In this document: positions 43,981 through 53,166 of the stretch, in pieces
Position numbering within the stretch: position 1 is the first letter of the stretch
Layout of the letters: every line of letters starts with the position of its first letter
Assembly (NCBI GenBank): GCA_945883825.1
Contig: CAMCYF010000001.1
Coordinates: 186,001-250,000 of the forward strand
DNA from: Chitinophaga pinensis
Lineage (GTDB): Bacteria; Bacteroidota; Bacteroidia; Flavobacteriales_D; Crocinitomicaceae
DNA length: 64,000 nucleotides
Reading direction: 5' to 3'
Position numbers and translations under genes: made by a program
The notes under the pieces: model-generated
The model's database searches: none
What the model saw: the letters and a program-made list of their open reading frames with translations, nothing else
Told to the model about the DNA's origin: nothing

Positions 43981-44376
43981 TTATTTTATTTTTGCTTTAA
44001 TTTCTAATAGATGAATATTAGGTTCAGTATTCGACATTGTTGTTACTGATTTAATAATTTGCTTAGAACTTAGGTTTGCCGTGTTTACTTCTGCTGTAAT
44101 TTGACTTGTTTCTCCTGGCTGAATTGGTTTTTGTGGTTTACTAGGAACCGTACAGCCACAAGAAGCCCTTACTTCACCAAAAACCAAAGGATAATCTCCT
44201 GTATTTCGGACTTTAAATGTTGCATGTATAATTTCACCTTTCACAACTGTCCCAGCGTTAAAAACAGAATCGATTTCCATTGTTGTTTTCTGCCCTACTT
44301 CAAGTGGTTTATTCTCCGAACAACCAAAGAATACAAGACTTAAATTTAAAAGCGTATAAAAAATTATTTTCTGCAT
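43981..44376 (-). CDS. DUF1573 lipoprotein
   Basis: The 131-aa protein has a lipoprotein signal (lipobox FFGC). Its single DUF1573 immunoglobulin-like domain carries the hallmark GEVRASCGCTVPSKPQKPIQPGE, followed by IKSVTTMSNTEP. Family members are periplasmic or outer-membrane-attached, with unknown function. It sits between nusB and yajC, with 10- and 28-nt gaps, so it is part of their operon. Confidence 0.85.
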   Translation of the reverse strand: MQKIIFYTLLNLSLVFFGCSENKPLEVGQKTTMEIDSVFNAGTVVKGEIIHATFKVRNTGDYPLVFGEVRASCGCTVPSKPQKPIQPGETSQITAEVNTANLSSKQIIKSVTTMSNTEPNIHLLEIKAKIK

Positions 44377-44386
44377 CTCTTATTTT

Positions 44387-45334
44387 TTAACTTACTAATC
44401 CCCTACCTATTTTTTTAATCTTTTTTTCCTTTGTTAACTGTGAAATAGCCTTATCTAAAATCCCATTTATAAACAAATTACTCTTTGGAGTACTGTAAAA
44501 TTTTGAAATCTCAATGTATTCATTCATAGTAACTTTTGTAGGAATACTCGAACATGTTTGCAATTCTACAAGTGCCAATTTAAGCAATAAGACATCCATT
44601 TTAGCAATACGATCCACCTCCCAATTTACGGCTAAAGTCTCAATTAGCTTCTCATTTTCGACGTCCATTTCAATTGTATTGCGGCACAAATTTAAAATAA
44701 ACTCTTTTTCATCATCATCTTCTTTGTACAAGGATAAAATTGAGATTTCTTTATCTGGAGCTGCCGTTTTTAAAGTTTTTAATGCCATAGAACAACATAA
44801 ATCGATATCATCCAGCCAATAAATACTCTTGTCTTCTATGTAATTGTGTAAAAATTCAGAATTTATGATTTCGTTTTTGAAAAGCGCTAAAGCGAACTTT
44901 TTATCTTCTTCAAAATCCTTCAAGCCATTTTCCATGAACTCAAAATAAGTCTCACTGTCTTTAACTTGAAGAAACATTTTTCTGAAAATCTCTTGATTTT
45001 CTGCGCCCAACCAATTTACCTTTCGTGCTGAAGAAACCATATTTAATTCTTTTGATTCTTCAATTTTTAAAACTAAGCTATTTTCCACCCATTTAAGATT
45101 AGGCATCAAATCGCTTTCATTTGGTCGCAATTTATTTTTTCTGTTTTCATTGTTTGTTTCAGCTGCTCGCTTTAGTTCAGGAATTGTAAGGAGTAAATAA
45201 AGGTACAAATCGTACATTCTTTCTACTGAAAGCAATAATTCATTCTGTGCTTTTACAACATCAATTTCTTTTGACTGAAAAAAAGCATAAAGAATTTGCA
45301 GTACCTTGATTCGTAAATGACGTCTGTTTAGCAT
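44387..45334 (-). CDS. nusB: Transcription antitermination factor NusB
   Basis: NusB binds boxA RNA with NusE (S10) in rRNA antitermination. The C-terminal half is the standard NusB fold (IDRIAKMDVLLLKLALVEL, then PTKVTMNEYIEISKFYSTPKSNLFINGILDK). The N-terminal half (MLNRRHLRIKVLQILYAFF) is longer than the 140-aa E. coli protein; the 315-aa form is usual in Bacteroidota. Its ATG follows the ldh stop by 1 nt, so it is translationally coupled. Confidence 0.92.
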   Translation of the reverse strand: MLNRRHLRIKVLQILYAFFQSKEIDVVKAQNELLLSVERMYDLYLYLLLTIPELKRAAETNNENRKNKLRPNESDLMPNLKWVENSLVLKIEESKELNMVSSARKVNWLGAENQEIFRKMFLQVKDSETYFEFMENGLKDFEEDKKFALALFKNEIINSEFLHNYIEDKSIYWLDDIDLCCSMALKTLKTAAPDKEISILSLYKEDDDEKEFILNLCRNTIEMDVENEKLIETLAVNWEVDRIAKMDVLLLKLALVELQTCSSIPTKVTMNEYIEISKFYSTPKSNLFINGILDKAISQLTKEKKIKKIGRGLVS

Positions 45335-45335
45335 T

Positions 45336-46436
45336 TTAATATAGGGGTAATTCTACTATTCTTTTAGCTTTGATCCTTTCTTCAGCTATTTTATTTGCTA
45401 TTTGATATGTTGGAATATGTTCTTCTTGTGATCGTTTTACGATATTCAAAATAGTCGTGTAAATTTCCGCAGCCTTTTGCTGTGCCCATTCTGCTGGAAG
45501 TCCTTTTACTTCTGAAAAACAATTTATTACACCACCGGCATTGATTGCATAATCTGGAGCATAAATAATTCCTTTTTTCATTATTTCTAAGCCATGAACA
45601 GCTTCCACTTTTAATTGATTATTTGCCGCTCCAGCAATAATTGAACATTTTAGTCTACTCAATGTATCATCATTAATTGTAGCACCTAAAGCACAGGGCG
45701 CATAAATATCCATATCAAAATCATAAAAATCATCTTTATCAATAATATGAGCTCCATATTTTTGAGCTACTCGATTCAATGATTCTGAATTTATGTCGGC
45801 AATGTAAACGCTTGCATTTTCTTTTTTCAAATATTCTACGAGGTATTCACCAACATGCCCTACTCCTTGCACAACAATCTTTTTTCCATTTAAGGAATCA
45901 GAACCATATTGGATTTTAGCGCAAGCTTTCATTCCCATGTAAGTGCCATAAGCAGTTACAGGCGAAGGATCACCACTTTTGCCGGGTAAACCAACAACGT
46001 AATTTGTTTCTTTGTTTACATGCGTCATGTCAATCGGAGAAACGCCAACATCTTCTGCTGTAATGTAATTTCCTGCTAAACTATTTACAAACCTTCCAAA
46101 TCTTCGAAATAAAGCCTCAGATTTAATGGTTTTAGCATCACCGATTATAACGGCCTTCCCTCCTCCTAGATTTAATCCTGATATTGAATTTTTATAAGTC
46201 ATTCCGCGAGAAAGTCGAAGAACATCATTTAAGGCATCCATTTCGTTGTTGTAAGCCCAAACTCTTGTTCCACCTAGTGCAGGCCCTAAAACTGTATTAT
46301 GAACAGCGATAATAGCTTTTAATCCAGTTGCTGCATCATTACAAAAAAGAATTTGTTCGTGACCCATATTGGCCATTTGACCGATCACGGGATTCATGGA
46401 AAGATCGTTCACTATTTCAGTTGTTATTTCAGACAT
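45336..46436 (-). CDS. ldh: Leucine dehydrogenase (Glu/Leu/Phe/Val dehydrogenase family)
   Basis: The enzyme deaminates branched-chain amino acids with NAD. The 366-aa protein has VLGPALGGTRVW, the catalytic GLNLGGGKAV (Lys), ITAEDVGV, and the NAD fold VQGVGHVGEYLVEYL. The residues after the catalytic Lys and the length fit leucine or valine dehydrogenase rather than glutamate dehydrogenase. It is first in the operon with nusB, DUF1573 and yajC, an order I recall from Flavobacteriia. Substrate preference is inferred. Confidence 0.88.
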   Translation of the reverse strand: MSEITTEIVNDLSMNPVIGQMANMGHEQILFCNDAATGLKAIIAVHNTVLGPALGGTRVWAYNNEMDALNDVLRLSRGMTYKNSISGLNLGGGKAVIIGDAKTIKSEALFRRFGRFVNSLAGNYITAEDVGVSPIDMTHVNKETNYVVGLPGKSGDPSPVTAYGTYMGMKACAKIQYGSDSLNGKKIVVQGVGHVGEYLVEYLKKENASVYIADINSESLNRVAQKYGAHIIDKDDFYDFDMDIYAPCALGATINDDTLSRLKCSIIAGAANNQLKVEAVHGLEIMKKGIIYAPDYAINAGGVINCFSEVKGLPAEWAQQKAAEIYTTILNIVKRSQEEHIPTYQIANKIAEERIKAKRIVELPLY

Positions 46437-46474
46437 ACTTATCTTATCGTTCGTTAACTTTAGTTCTGAATGCT

Positions 46475-46482
46475 TACATTTG
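46475..46482 (+). promoter_or_regulatory. -7 promoter box of the ABC exporter gene
   Basis: TACATTTG matches TAnnTTTG, 37 nt before the ATG at 46520. No -33 TTG. Confidence 0.45.
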
Positions 46483-46519
46483 CAGCATATTTCAACAGCG
46501 CAAAATTAGAAAATAATCA

Positions 46520-48268
46520 ATGAAGTCACTTCAATACTTGAATAAATATTTTTTTAAATACAAATGGCGTTTTTTATTCGGTATTCTATTTACAATTATC
46601 AGTAATTACTTTGGAGTTCAAATGCCTTTGTATGTTAAATCTACAGTTGATGATTTAATGGGGAGCACGACCATAAGCGGCTATGAAGATGCTTTATTTC
46701 TATCTTACAAAATTGGTGGTATTTACATCTTATTATCCATTGGAAAAGGGTTTTTCTTGTTCTTAATGCGTCAAACGATCATTGTAATGTCTCGTTTTAT
46801 TGAATTTGATTTAAAAAATGAGATTTATGCACATTACCAAAAATTAGATTTAGGATTTTTTAAGCGGAATTCTACGGGAGATTTAATGAACCGTATTTCT
46901 GAAGATGTGAGTCAAGTGAGAATGTATTTAGGTCCTGGAATCATGTATACCATAAATTTAGTTGTCCTTTCTTCGATGATTATAGTTCAAATGGTGAACA
47001 TAAGTCCTCAGCTTACTTTATTTGTGCTAATGCCACTTCCTTTAATGTCGTTTTTGATATACAGAGTTTCAAGTAAAATGAATACAATGAGCAGGAAAGT
47101 TCAAGAAGAACAATCCAATCTTTCAACCATTTCACAGGAAACATTTTCGGGAATCAGGGTGATAAAAGCTTACAATCGTGAAACTGAAATGGGCAGTAAA
47201 TTTGAGCATGCCGCAAACGAATACAAAAACAAAAGCATGAAATTAGTTTTAGTCAATGCTCTTTTCATGCCTACAATAATGTTTTTAATTGGAATAAGTA
47301 CTCTAATTGCTATTTATATGGGTGGATTGATGACCTACGACAAACAAATTTCCTTGGGTGGAATTGTAGCATTCATTTTCTTTGTAAATAATCTAACTTG
47401 GCCTTTTGCAAGTTTAGGCTGGGTTACATCAATTATTCAGAGAGCAGCAGCTTCGCAAAAGAGAATAAGTGAATTTTTAGAAACTGAACCTACAATTGTC
47501 AACACAAACCATTCTGATTTTGACTTTAAAGGAGGAATTGAATTTAAAAATGTAAATTTCACTTATGACAATACTGGAATTCAAGCCCTAAAAAATCTTT
47601 CTTTTAAAATAAAACAAGGAGATACTTTAGCAATTATTGGAAAAACAGGAAGTGGAAAGTCAACTATTTTAGATTTAATAGTGCGACAATTCGATGCAGC
47701 TTCAGGATCTGTTTTGATTGATAATAAATCGATTCAGAGTATCAATACGGATGCATTTCGCGAACAATGTGGTGTCGTTCCTCAAGATGTTTTTCTTTTT
47801 TCTGATACGATTGCAAACAATTTAAAATTTGGCGTTAAAGATGGTGAGGTTTCAAGTGAGGACTTGGTTAAAGTTACAGAATTAACGCACGTTTACCATA
47901 ATATCGATGAATTTCCAGATAAGTTTGAAACCTTATTAGGAGAGCGCGGTGTCAATCTCAGTGGTGGGCAAAAGCAGCGTATTAGTATTTCACGTGCCTT
48001 ATTACGAAATCCTAGTTTATTATTACTAGACGATTGCTTGTCTGCAGTTGATACTGAAACAGAAGAAATTATTTTATCAAATTTAAGGCACTTGAAGCAA
48101 AATTTAACAACTATCATTGTTAGTCACCGAGTATCAACAATTCGAAATGCAAATTACATAATTGTTATCGATCAGGGAGAAGTTATTGAAGAAGGAACAC
48201 ACGAAACTCTTCTAAAGTCCAAAGGTTATTATGCGGAGCTTTATCAAAAGCAATTGACAGAAGAATAA
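46520..48268 (+). CDS. ABC exporter, fused permease and ATPase (MsbA-like)
   Basis: The 582-aa half-transporter has six transmembrane helices in its first 320 residues and a nucleotide-binding domain after that. Walker A is GKTGSGKST, the signature LSGGQKQR and Walker B LLLLDDCLSAVD. The degenerate DDC in place of DEP is a common variation. Substrate is unknown; lipid or drug export is typical. It diverges from the ldh operon, and the 83-nt gap holds both promoters. Confidence 0.9.
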   Translation: MKSLQYLNKYFFKYKWRFLFGILFTIISNYFGVQMPLYVKSTVDDLMGSTTISGYEDALFLSYKIGGIYILLSIGKGFFLFLMRQTIIVMSRFIEFDLKNEIYAHYQKLDLGFFKRNSTGDLMNRISEDVSQVRMYLGPGIMYTINLVVLSSMIIVQMVNISPQLTLFVLMPLPLMSFLIYRVSSKMNTMSRKVQEEQSNLSTISQETFSGIRVIKAYNRETEMGSKFEHAANEYKNKSMKLVLVNALFMPTIMFLIGISTLIAIYMGGLMTYDKQISLGGIVAFIFFVNNLTWPFASLGWVTSIIQRAAASQKRISEFLETEPTIVNTNHSDFDFKGGIEFKNVNFTYDNTGIQALKNLSFKIKQGDTLAIIGKTGSGKSTILDLIVRQFDAASGSVLIDNKSIQSINTDAFREQCGVVPQDVFLFSDTIANNLKFGVKDGEVSSEDLVKVTELTHVYHNIDEFPDKFETLLGERGVNLSGGQKQRISISRALLRNPSLLLLDDCLSAVDTETEEIILSNLRHLKQNLTTIIVSHRVSTIRNANYIIVIDQGEVIEEGTHETLLKSKGYYAELYQKQLTEE

Positions 48269-48277
48269 ATTTACATT

Positions 48278-49489
48278 CTATTTTAAGCCAAATTTCTTCT
48301 CTGCTTCAAGCGCAATATATTTTCCAATTGCTAGTGATGCAGTTGCTGCAGGTGAAGGTGCATTTAAAACATGAATTGCGTTTCCTTGGTGCTCAATTCT
48401 AAAGTCATCGCGCGTATCACCATTTTGGGAAAGTAATTGCGCCCTCACTCCTGCTCTACCAGGTTCAATATCATCCATTGTCAAAGATGGAATCATCTGC
48501 TGTAATGATTTTAAAAACATTTTTTTTGAAAAAGCACGACGATATTCGTTGATGCCGTAGGATATATTTCCTAGAAACAACTTCCAAGTTCCACGGTATG
48601 AAAGTGCGTCAAAACTATCTTTAAAAGAGAAATCTGTTTTGTTGTAACCTTCTCTTTTAAAGGAGAATACAGCATTTGGACCACACTCCACTCCTCCCCC
48701 AACCATTCTTGTAAAATGAACACCTAAAAATGGAAATGCGGGATCTGGAACTGGGTAAATAAGATTTTTGACCTTGTACTGTGCTTGTGCTGCTAATTCG
48801 TAATAATCACCTCGAAATGGAACAATCTTCTCCTTTAGTTTTAAACCGTCTTTTTTCGCCATTCTATCTGCTTGAAGTCCAGAGCAAAAAACTATGAATT
48901 TTGAGGTGAATTCCCCTTTATTTGTATGTATTGTTGTCTCATCTTCATTTCTTGTAATTGAAATTACTTCATGAGCAAGGAATAAGCGACTTTCAGCTTG
49001 AAGTGCAAGGGCTAATTCAATCATTTTTTTTGTGGCTGAAATAAAATCAATAATTCCTGTAGACGGAACCCAAAGACCTGAAAGACATTCAACAAAAGGT
49101 TCAATTTCTTTCACTTGATCTGAAGAAATCCGTTCAATATCATCTATTTTATTTTCGATACCAGTTTGATGGATTTTTTCCAAGCGAACTATTTCTTGTT
49201 GATTCGATGCCACAACAACCTTTCCGCAAATATCGTGTGCAATGCCATATTCTTTTGCGAAAGCAATCATCTCTCGTTTCCCTTCTATGCAATTTTTTGC
49301 TTTTAGAGAACCTGGTTTATAATATAAGCCAGAATGAAGCACACCAGAATTGTGACCTGTTTGGTGCTTTGCTAGGATATTTTCCTTTTCGAATAAGGCA
49401 ATTTTTAAAGTTGGATTTTTCTTCTGAAGTTGATAAAATGTAGCTGCTCCAACTATTCCCCCACCAATAATCGCTATATCAAATTCCAT
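48278..49489 (-). CDS. lhgO: L-2-hydroxyglutarate oxidase LhgO
   Basis: LhgO oxidises L-2-hydroxyglutarate to 2-oxoglutarate with FAD, repairing a side product of the TCA-cycle enzymes. The 403-aa protein has the GGGIVGA dinucleotide motif and the family signature HQTGHNSGVLHSGLYYKPGS near residue 40. PVPDPAFPFLGVHFTR and the C-terminal GRAGVRAQ complete the pattern. Monocistronic; convergent with the ABC exporter. Confidence 0.93.
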   Translation of the reverse strand: MEFDIAIIGGGIVGAATFYQLQKKNPTLKIALFEKENILAKHQTGHNSGVLHSGLYYKPGSLKAKNCIEGKREMIAFAKEYGIAHDICGKVVVASNQQEIVRLEKIHQTGIENKIDDIERISSDQVKEIEPFVECLSGLWVPSTGIIDFISATKKMIELALALQAESRLFLAHEVISITRNEDETTIHTNKGEFTSKFIVFCSGLQADRMAKKDGLKLKEKIVPFRGDYYELAAQAQYKVKNLIYPVPDPAFPFLGVHFTRMVGGGVECGPNAVFSFKREGYNKTDFSFKDSFDALSYRGTWKLFLGNISYGINEYRRAFSKKMFLKSLQQMIPSLTMDDIEPGRAGVRAQLLSQNGDTRDDFRIEHQGNAIHVLNAPSPAATASLAIGKYIALEAEKKFGLK

Positions 49490-49525
49490 TTTTAAATTTT
49501 AGTAAAAATAGCTTTTTTTTGAAAA

Positions 49526-50218
49526 TCACTTTTTCTCAAAAATCGCATCATTAATTCCTTTATTTATGATGTAATTAGATAATTTTATTGTGATAATTCC
49601 TTTTTTATTTTCGTTTTTCTTTTTTGATTTGTCTTTTGGTTTATAGTTATTGATATCAGCAGCTACGCTTTTTGGCATTTTAAATTTCTTAATGTCAATT
49701 TCAAAAATTAATTCACTTGGAAGTCCAAAAGCAAGTTCTGAGCTATAAAAGTAGTCGACATTTACAGTGCCGCTAGATCGGGTAGTAATTTGAGATGAAA
49801 TAATCACTGCATTTTTTGGGTCTATCCACAATTTCGCAAGAACAAATTCGCTGTTTTCACTTGTTGGAATAACCGTAATCAATGAGGTTTTCAATTCACC
49901 GATCATTTTTGTACCGCCATCAACAGCCATGTATGAATTTGTTTTGCTTAAAAAAGTATTTACATCTGTAAACCCCTGTTTTGGAAGGATCACAATTCCT
50001 TTAGAAACAATTTTAAATTTATCTTTTTGCTTGAAATATATCTTTGCTTTAACCGGCAATATCTTGATGAATGGTATATCTGTCTTTATTGATGCGTCAA
50101 CAGAATAATCTTTAACACTCGTGATTTTTGCAACTACTCTTTCGAGTAATTGGTTTGCCTCTTGCGAAAAGGAAGTAACTTGAATAAAAAAAAGTGAAAG
50201 AAAAAGGAGTTTTTTCAT
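49526..50218 (-). CDS. LolA-like outer-membrane lipoprotein carrier family protein
   Basis: This 230-aa protein has a signal peptide (MKKLLFLSLFFIQVTSFS). A LolA-like beta domain follows, with KDYSVDASIKTDIPFIKILP and AKIYFKQKDKFKIVSKG. The LolA fold is a hydrophobic cup that carries lipids or lipoproteins. A Lys-rich linker (KDKSKKKNENKKG) precedes a final strand. Its ATG overlaps the stop of the ABC-2 permease gene (TAATG), so it is coupled to the transporter. It may be an accessory lipid-binding partner of that transporter (inference). Confidence 0.55.
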   Translation of the reverse strand: MKKLLFLSLFFIQVTSFSQEANQLLERVVAKITSVKDYSVDASIKTDIPFIKILPVKAKIYFKQKDKFKIVSKGIVILPKQGFTDVNTFLSKTNSYMAVDGGTKMIGELKTSLITVIPTSENSEFVLAKLWIDPKNAVIISSQITTRSSGTVNVDYFYSSELAFGLPSELIFEIDIKKFKMPKSVAADINNYKPKDKSKKKNENKKGIITIKLSNYIINKGINDAIFEKK

Positions 50219-51060
50219 TAGGAAGTGATGTCTTTTTTATTGAATTTAAAAATTGCAATGGACACAAGTATAACATTGTGAACTACTAGTATAATAATTG
50301 AATTAAAGATTTTAGAATACGGCACAGGATCTTCAAAGAAACTTCTCCAAGATGCCATATGAGTTGTAAATAAAAAGGGCTTAATATTTTGGAAAACAGA
50401 AACTTCCATTGAGCCAATTATTGTAAATAAGATAATAACTGCCATTGTTGAAACAATCGGACCTATTGAATTCTCCGCAAAAGCTGAAAAGCAAATTGAA
50501 ACTGAAGAAACTGTTAAAAGAGACAAAAAGGCAACAATGAAACTTAAGCCATAACGCCAAAGAATATCTTGTTCTTTTAAAATAACTAAGCCCTCACTAT
50601 TTAGAACAATTAAATCTCCAGATCCAAAGATAAACTTGGAAACAAAAAGCGATAGAAAAATAAGCCAAAGGGTAAGAATAAAAGTGTAAACCGCACCCGC
50701 TATAAACTTTGATATTACAATCTTTGTTCGAGAAATTGGTTTAGTTGCCAACATTCTTACAGTTCCCATGGCTGCTTCCCCAGAAATTAAATCACCTGTC
50801 ACTAAAGCAACTAATAATGGAATATGGACAATTAGCATTTGAAGAATAATGAAAGCGATTAAATTTCCATTTAAAATAGTGCCATTGAATGAAAGTGTTT
50901 GTTCAAAAGAAGATGTTACAAAGGATATAAAAGAAGAACCATCAGCTTTCATTGCAAATAAAATAATACAAATCAACAATGTTAATGCACCAATTCCTAT
51001 GTAACTTCTTGGTTTTGCAAGAATCTTAATAAATTCGTTGTAGATATTTTTAAGTAACAT
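50218..51060 (-). CDS. ABC-2 type permease
   Basis: The 280-aa integral membrane protein has six predicted helices. The conserved cytoplasmic segment SGEAAMGTVRMLATKPISRTKI is typical of ABC-2 (NatB/DrrB-like) permeases. It pairs with the ATPase gene 1 nt upstream and the LolA-like gene overlapping downstream. Substrate unknown. Confidence 0.8.
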   Translation of the reverse strand: MLLKNIYNEFIKILAKPRSYIGIGALTLLICIILFAMKADGSSFISFVTSSFEQTLSFNGTILNGNLIAFIILQMLIVHIPLLVALVTGDLISGEAAMGTVRMLATKPISRTKIVISKFIAGAVYTFILTLWLIFLSLFVSKFIFGSGDLIVLNSEGLVILKEQDILWRYGLSFIVAFLSLLTVSSVSICFSAFAENSIGPIVSTMAVIILFTIIGSMEVSVFQNIKPFLFTTHMASWRSFFEDPVPYSKIFNSIIILVVHNVILVSIAIFKFNKKDITS

Positions 51061-51061
51061 T

Positions 51062-51973
51062 TTAAGACTGAACTATTTTCATGAAAAAATCTTCTAATTT
51101 TCGTTTTGGCTCTAAAGCATAAACAAGAATGTTATTATCACCTAACATTTTATTAAGGTGGGGAACTTGTTGTTTTTCTATGCTCAGTGAAATTTCAACT
51201 TCATTTATACGAGTGATTTCTACATTTGCAAAATGCTGTTGAATTAAAGGAATTGCTTTGTTTACATCAGATAATTCCAATCTCACTGTCAATTCTTGTG
51301 CGTTTAGTAATTCTTGCACATTTCCTTCTACCAATGACTTCCCTTTCGTAATGATTACCATTCTATTTGCAATTAATTCGATTTCAGAAAGTTGATGCGA
51401 GGATAGTAAAATGGTTTTATTTTGCTCGTTTTTTAATCGTAAAATAAGATTTCTAATTTCGATAATTCCCTGCGGGTCTAAACCAGTTGTCGGCTCATCT
51501 AAAATGATTAATTCTGGTTTATGCAACAAGGTTTGTGCGATTCCTAAGCGCTGTTTCATGCCATGAGAAAAACCCTTTGTTTTATCTTTACCTCTGCCGC
51601 CTAAACCTACAAATTCTAACATTTCATGAATTTCTTTCGTTGAAACTGTAGCCCCAGAAATCCGAGCAAAAATCTCTAAATTTTTTTGAGCAGACAAATA
51701 GTTATAGAAATCTGGTTTTTCAATAATGCTTCCAATTTTTGAAAGTATTTCGTTGCGATGAGTAGCATAACTTTTACCAAACATTTGGATAGTTCCAGCA
51801 TTCAATCTAATAAGTGAAAGTAAGCAGCGAATTGTTGTGCTTTTTCCTGCACCATTTGGACCGAGAAATCCAAAGACATCGCCTTTATTTACGGTAAAGG
51901 AGACATCGCGAACCGCTTCAAATGAACCGAAATTCTTGGCTAATTTCTCAACTTTTATTACCACCTCTGACAT
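51062..51973 (-). CDS. ABC transporter ATPase (NatA/DrrA-like)
   Basis: The 303-aa ATPase has Walker A FLGPNGAGKST, signature FSHGMKQRLGIAQ and Walker B LIILDEPTTGLDPQG. A C-terminal extension (after about residue 225) may serve dimerisation or regulation. It is followed by the permease and the LolA-like protein in one operon. The promoter box TAATTTTG lies only 5 nt before its ATG. Confidence 0.9.
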   Translation of the reverse strand: MSEVVIKVEKLAKNFGSFEAVRDVSFTVNKGDVFGFLGPNGAGKSTTIRCLLSLIRLNAGTIQMFGKSYATHRNEILSKIGSIIEKPDFYNYLSAQKNLEIFARISGATVSTKEIHEMLEFVGLGGRGKDKTKGFSHGMKQRLGIAQTLLHKPELIILDEPTTGLDPQGIIEIRNLILRLKNEQNKTILLSSHQLSEIELIANRMVIITKGKSLVEGNVQELLNAQELTVRLELSDVNKAIPLIQQHFANVEITRINEVEISLSIEKQQVPHLNKMLGDNNILVYALEPKRKLEDFFMKIVQS

Positions 51974-51978
51974 AGCCC

Positions 51979-51986
51979 CAAAATTA
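51979..51986 (-). promoter_or_regulatory. -7 promoter box 5 nt before the ABC ATPase start codon
   Basis: The minus strand reads TAATTTTG (TAnnTTTG), with GGGCT between it and the ATG. Transcription from this box would give an almost leaderless mRNA. No -33 TTG at the usual spacing. Confidence 0.4.
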
Positions 51987-52029
51987 ATAATTCAATACCG
52001 ATTAATTTGATTAAAATTCAAAAAGAATG

Positions 52030-52479
52030 TTAAGCAAAAATTTCATCGACCATTTTTATTCGGAAATTGAAAATTCCTTCTAATTGCTTTTTTACAAAAA
52101 GTGCATGAGCAAATTCCCCAAGAATTCCCAATGGTAATTCATAAGATACTATATCTGTCATTTCCACTCCTCCTTCAACTTCTTTGAAATGGTGTTCGTG
52201 ATGCCATATTTTATAGGGCCCTTTTCGCTGTTCGTCAACAAAAAATAAATTGTCCTTCACCGTTTTTATTTCCGTAATCCAGGTCATTGGAATTCCTAAA
52301 ACTGGCTTAACAGAATATTCAATCATAAGTCCTTCATACATTTTTTCTGGCAGGTCGAATTTTATGTTAAAACCCATGTATGGAGGAGTAATTCGTTTTA
52401 AATTTTGAGGGGAAGAAAAGAAATCCCAACAGGTTTTCAGGTCTGTTTTTACAAATTGTTTGCGCTTAAGTTGATACAT
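52030..52479 (-). CDS. SRPBCC-family ligand-binding protein
   Basis: This 149-aa protein has a START/SRPBCC pattern: FVKTDLKTCWDFFSSPQNLKRITPPYMGF at the start, then MIEYSVKPVLGIPMTW and MTDIVSYELPLGILG. The fold makes a hydrophobic pocket for small lipophilic molecules or cofactors. The ligand is unknown. It diverges from gmhA. Confidence 0.72.
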   Translation of the reverse strand: MYQLKRKQFVKTDLKTCWDFFSSPQNLKRITPPYMGFNIKFDLPEKMYEGLMIEYSVKPVLGIPMTWITEIKTVKDNLFFVDEQRKGPYKIWHHEHHFKEVEGGVEMTDIVSYELPLGILGEFAHALFVKKQLEGIFNFRIKMVDEIFA

Positions 52480-52587
52480 ATAAATAAAACAGATAGTTTA
52501 ACTATTTTGTTCTCATAGAATAACATTTTCAAGATTAGACTTAATTCAAGCTAGTAAATGTTTAATTTCGCTTAATAATAAATTTCT

Positions 52588-53166
52588 ATGGACTTAAAAT
52601 CTGAAATTAAAAAGCAATTTGAAGAGGCACAACTCATTCTTAGTCAATTTCAAAATACTGAAAATTTTGAAAAAATTGAGACTGCAATTGAGATGATGTG
52701 TACTGCTTTAAAAGCTGGAAATAAAATCATAAGCTGTGGAAATGGTGGATCAATGTGCGACGCCATGCATTTTGCTGAAGAATTAAGTGGGCGCTTTCGC
52801 AATAATCGTAGAGGTTTAGCAGCGCTTTCAATTTCTGACCCCTCACATATTTCTTGTGTTGCGAATGATTTTGGTTACGACTTTGTTTTTTCGCGCTACA
52901 TCGAAGCTATTGGTCAATCAGGTGATGTTTTACTTGGAATTTCAACTTCTGGTTCTTCAAAAAATGTAATACTAGCAATAGAAGAAGCAAAAAAGAAAGG
53001 ATTAAAGACGATTGTTCTGACTGGAAAAGACGGCGGGAAATTAGCAGGACTTGCAGATTTAGAAATTCGTGCCCCCTACTCTGAGTTTGCTGATCGAGCG
53101 CAAGAAATTCATATTAAAATCATCCATAATTTTATCCTTGGAATTGAATTAAATCTTGGACTTTAA
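52588..53166 (+). CDS. gmhA: Phosphoheptose isomerase GmhA
   Basis: GmhA converts sedoheptulose 7-phosphate to D-glycero-D-manno-heptose 7-phosphate, the first step toward LPS heptose. The 192-aa SIS-domain protein has [22 protein letters not shown], the substrate loop [11 protein letters not shown] and the C-terminal [10 protein letters not shown] with the catalytic His. Length is normal. It overlaps the convergent nhaC by 4 nt. Confidence 0.92.
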   Translation: MDLKSEIKKQFEEAQLILSQFQNTENFEKIETAIEMMCTALKAGNKIISCGNGGSMCDAMHFAEELSGRFRNNRRGLAALSISDPSHISCVANDFGYDFVFSRYIEAIGQSGDVLLGISTSGSSKNVILAIEEAKKKGLKTIVLTGKDGGKLAGLADLEIRAPYSEFADRAQEIHIKIIHNFILGIELNLGL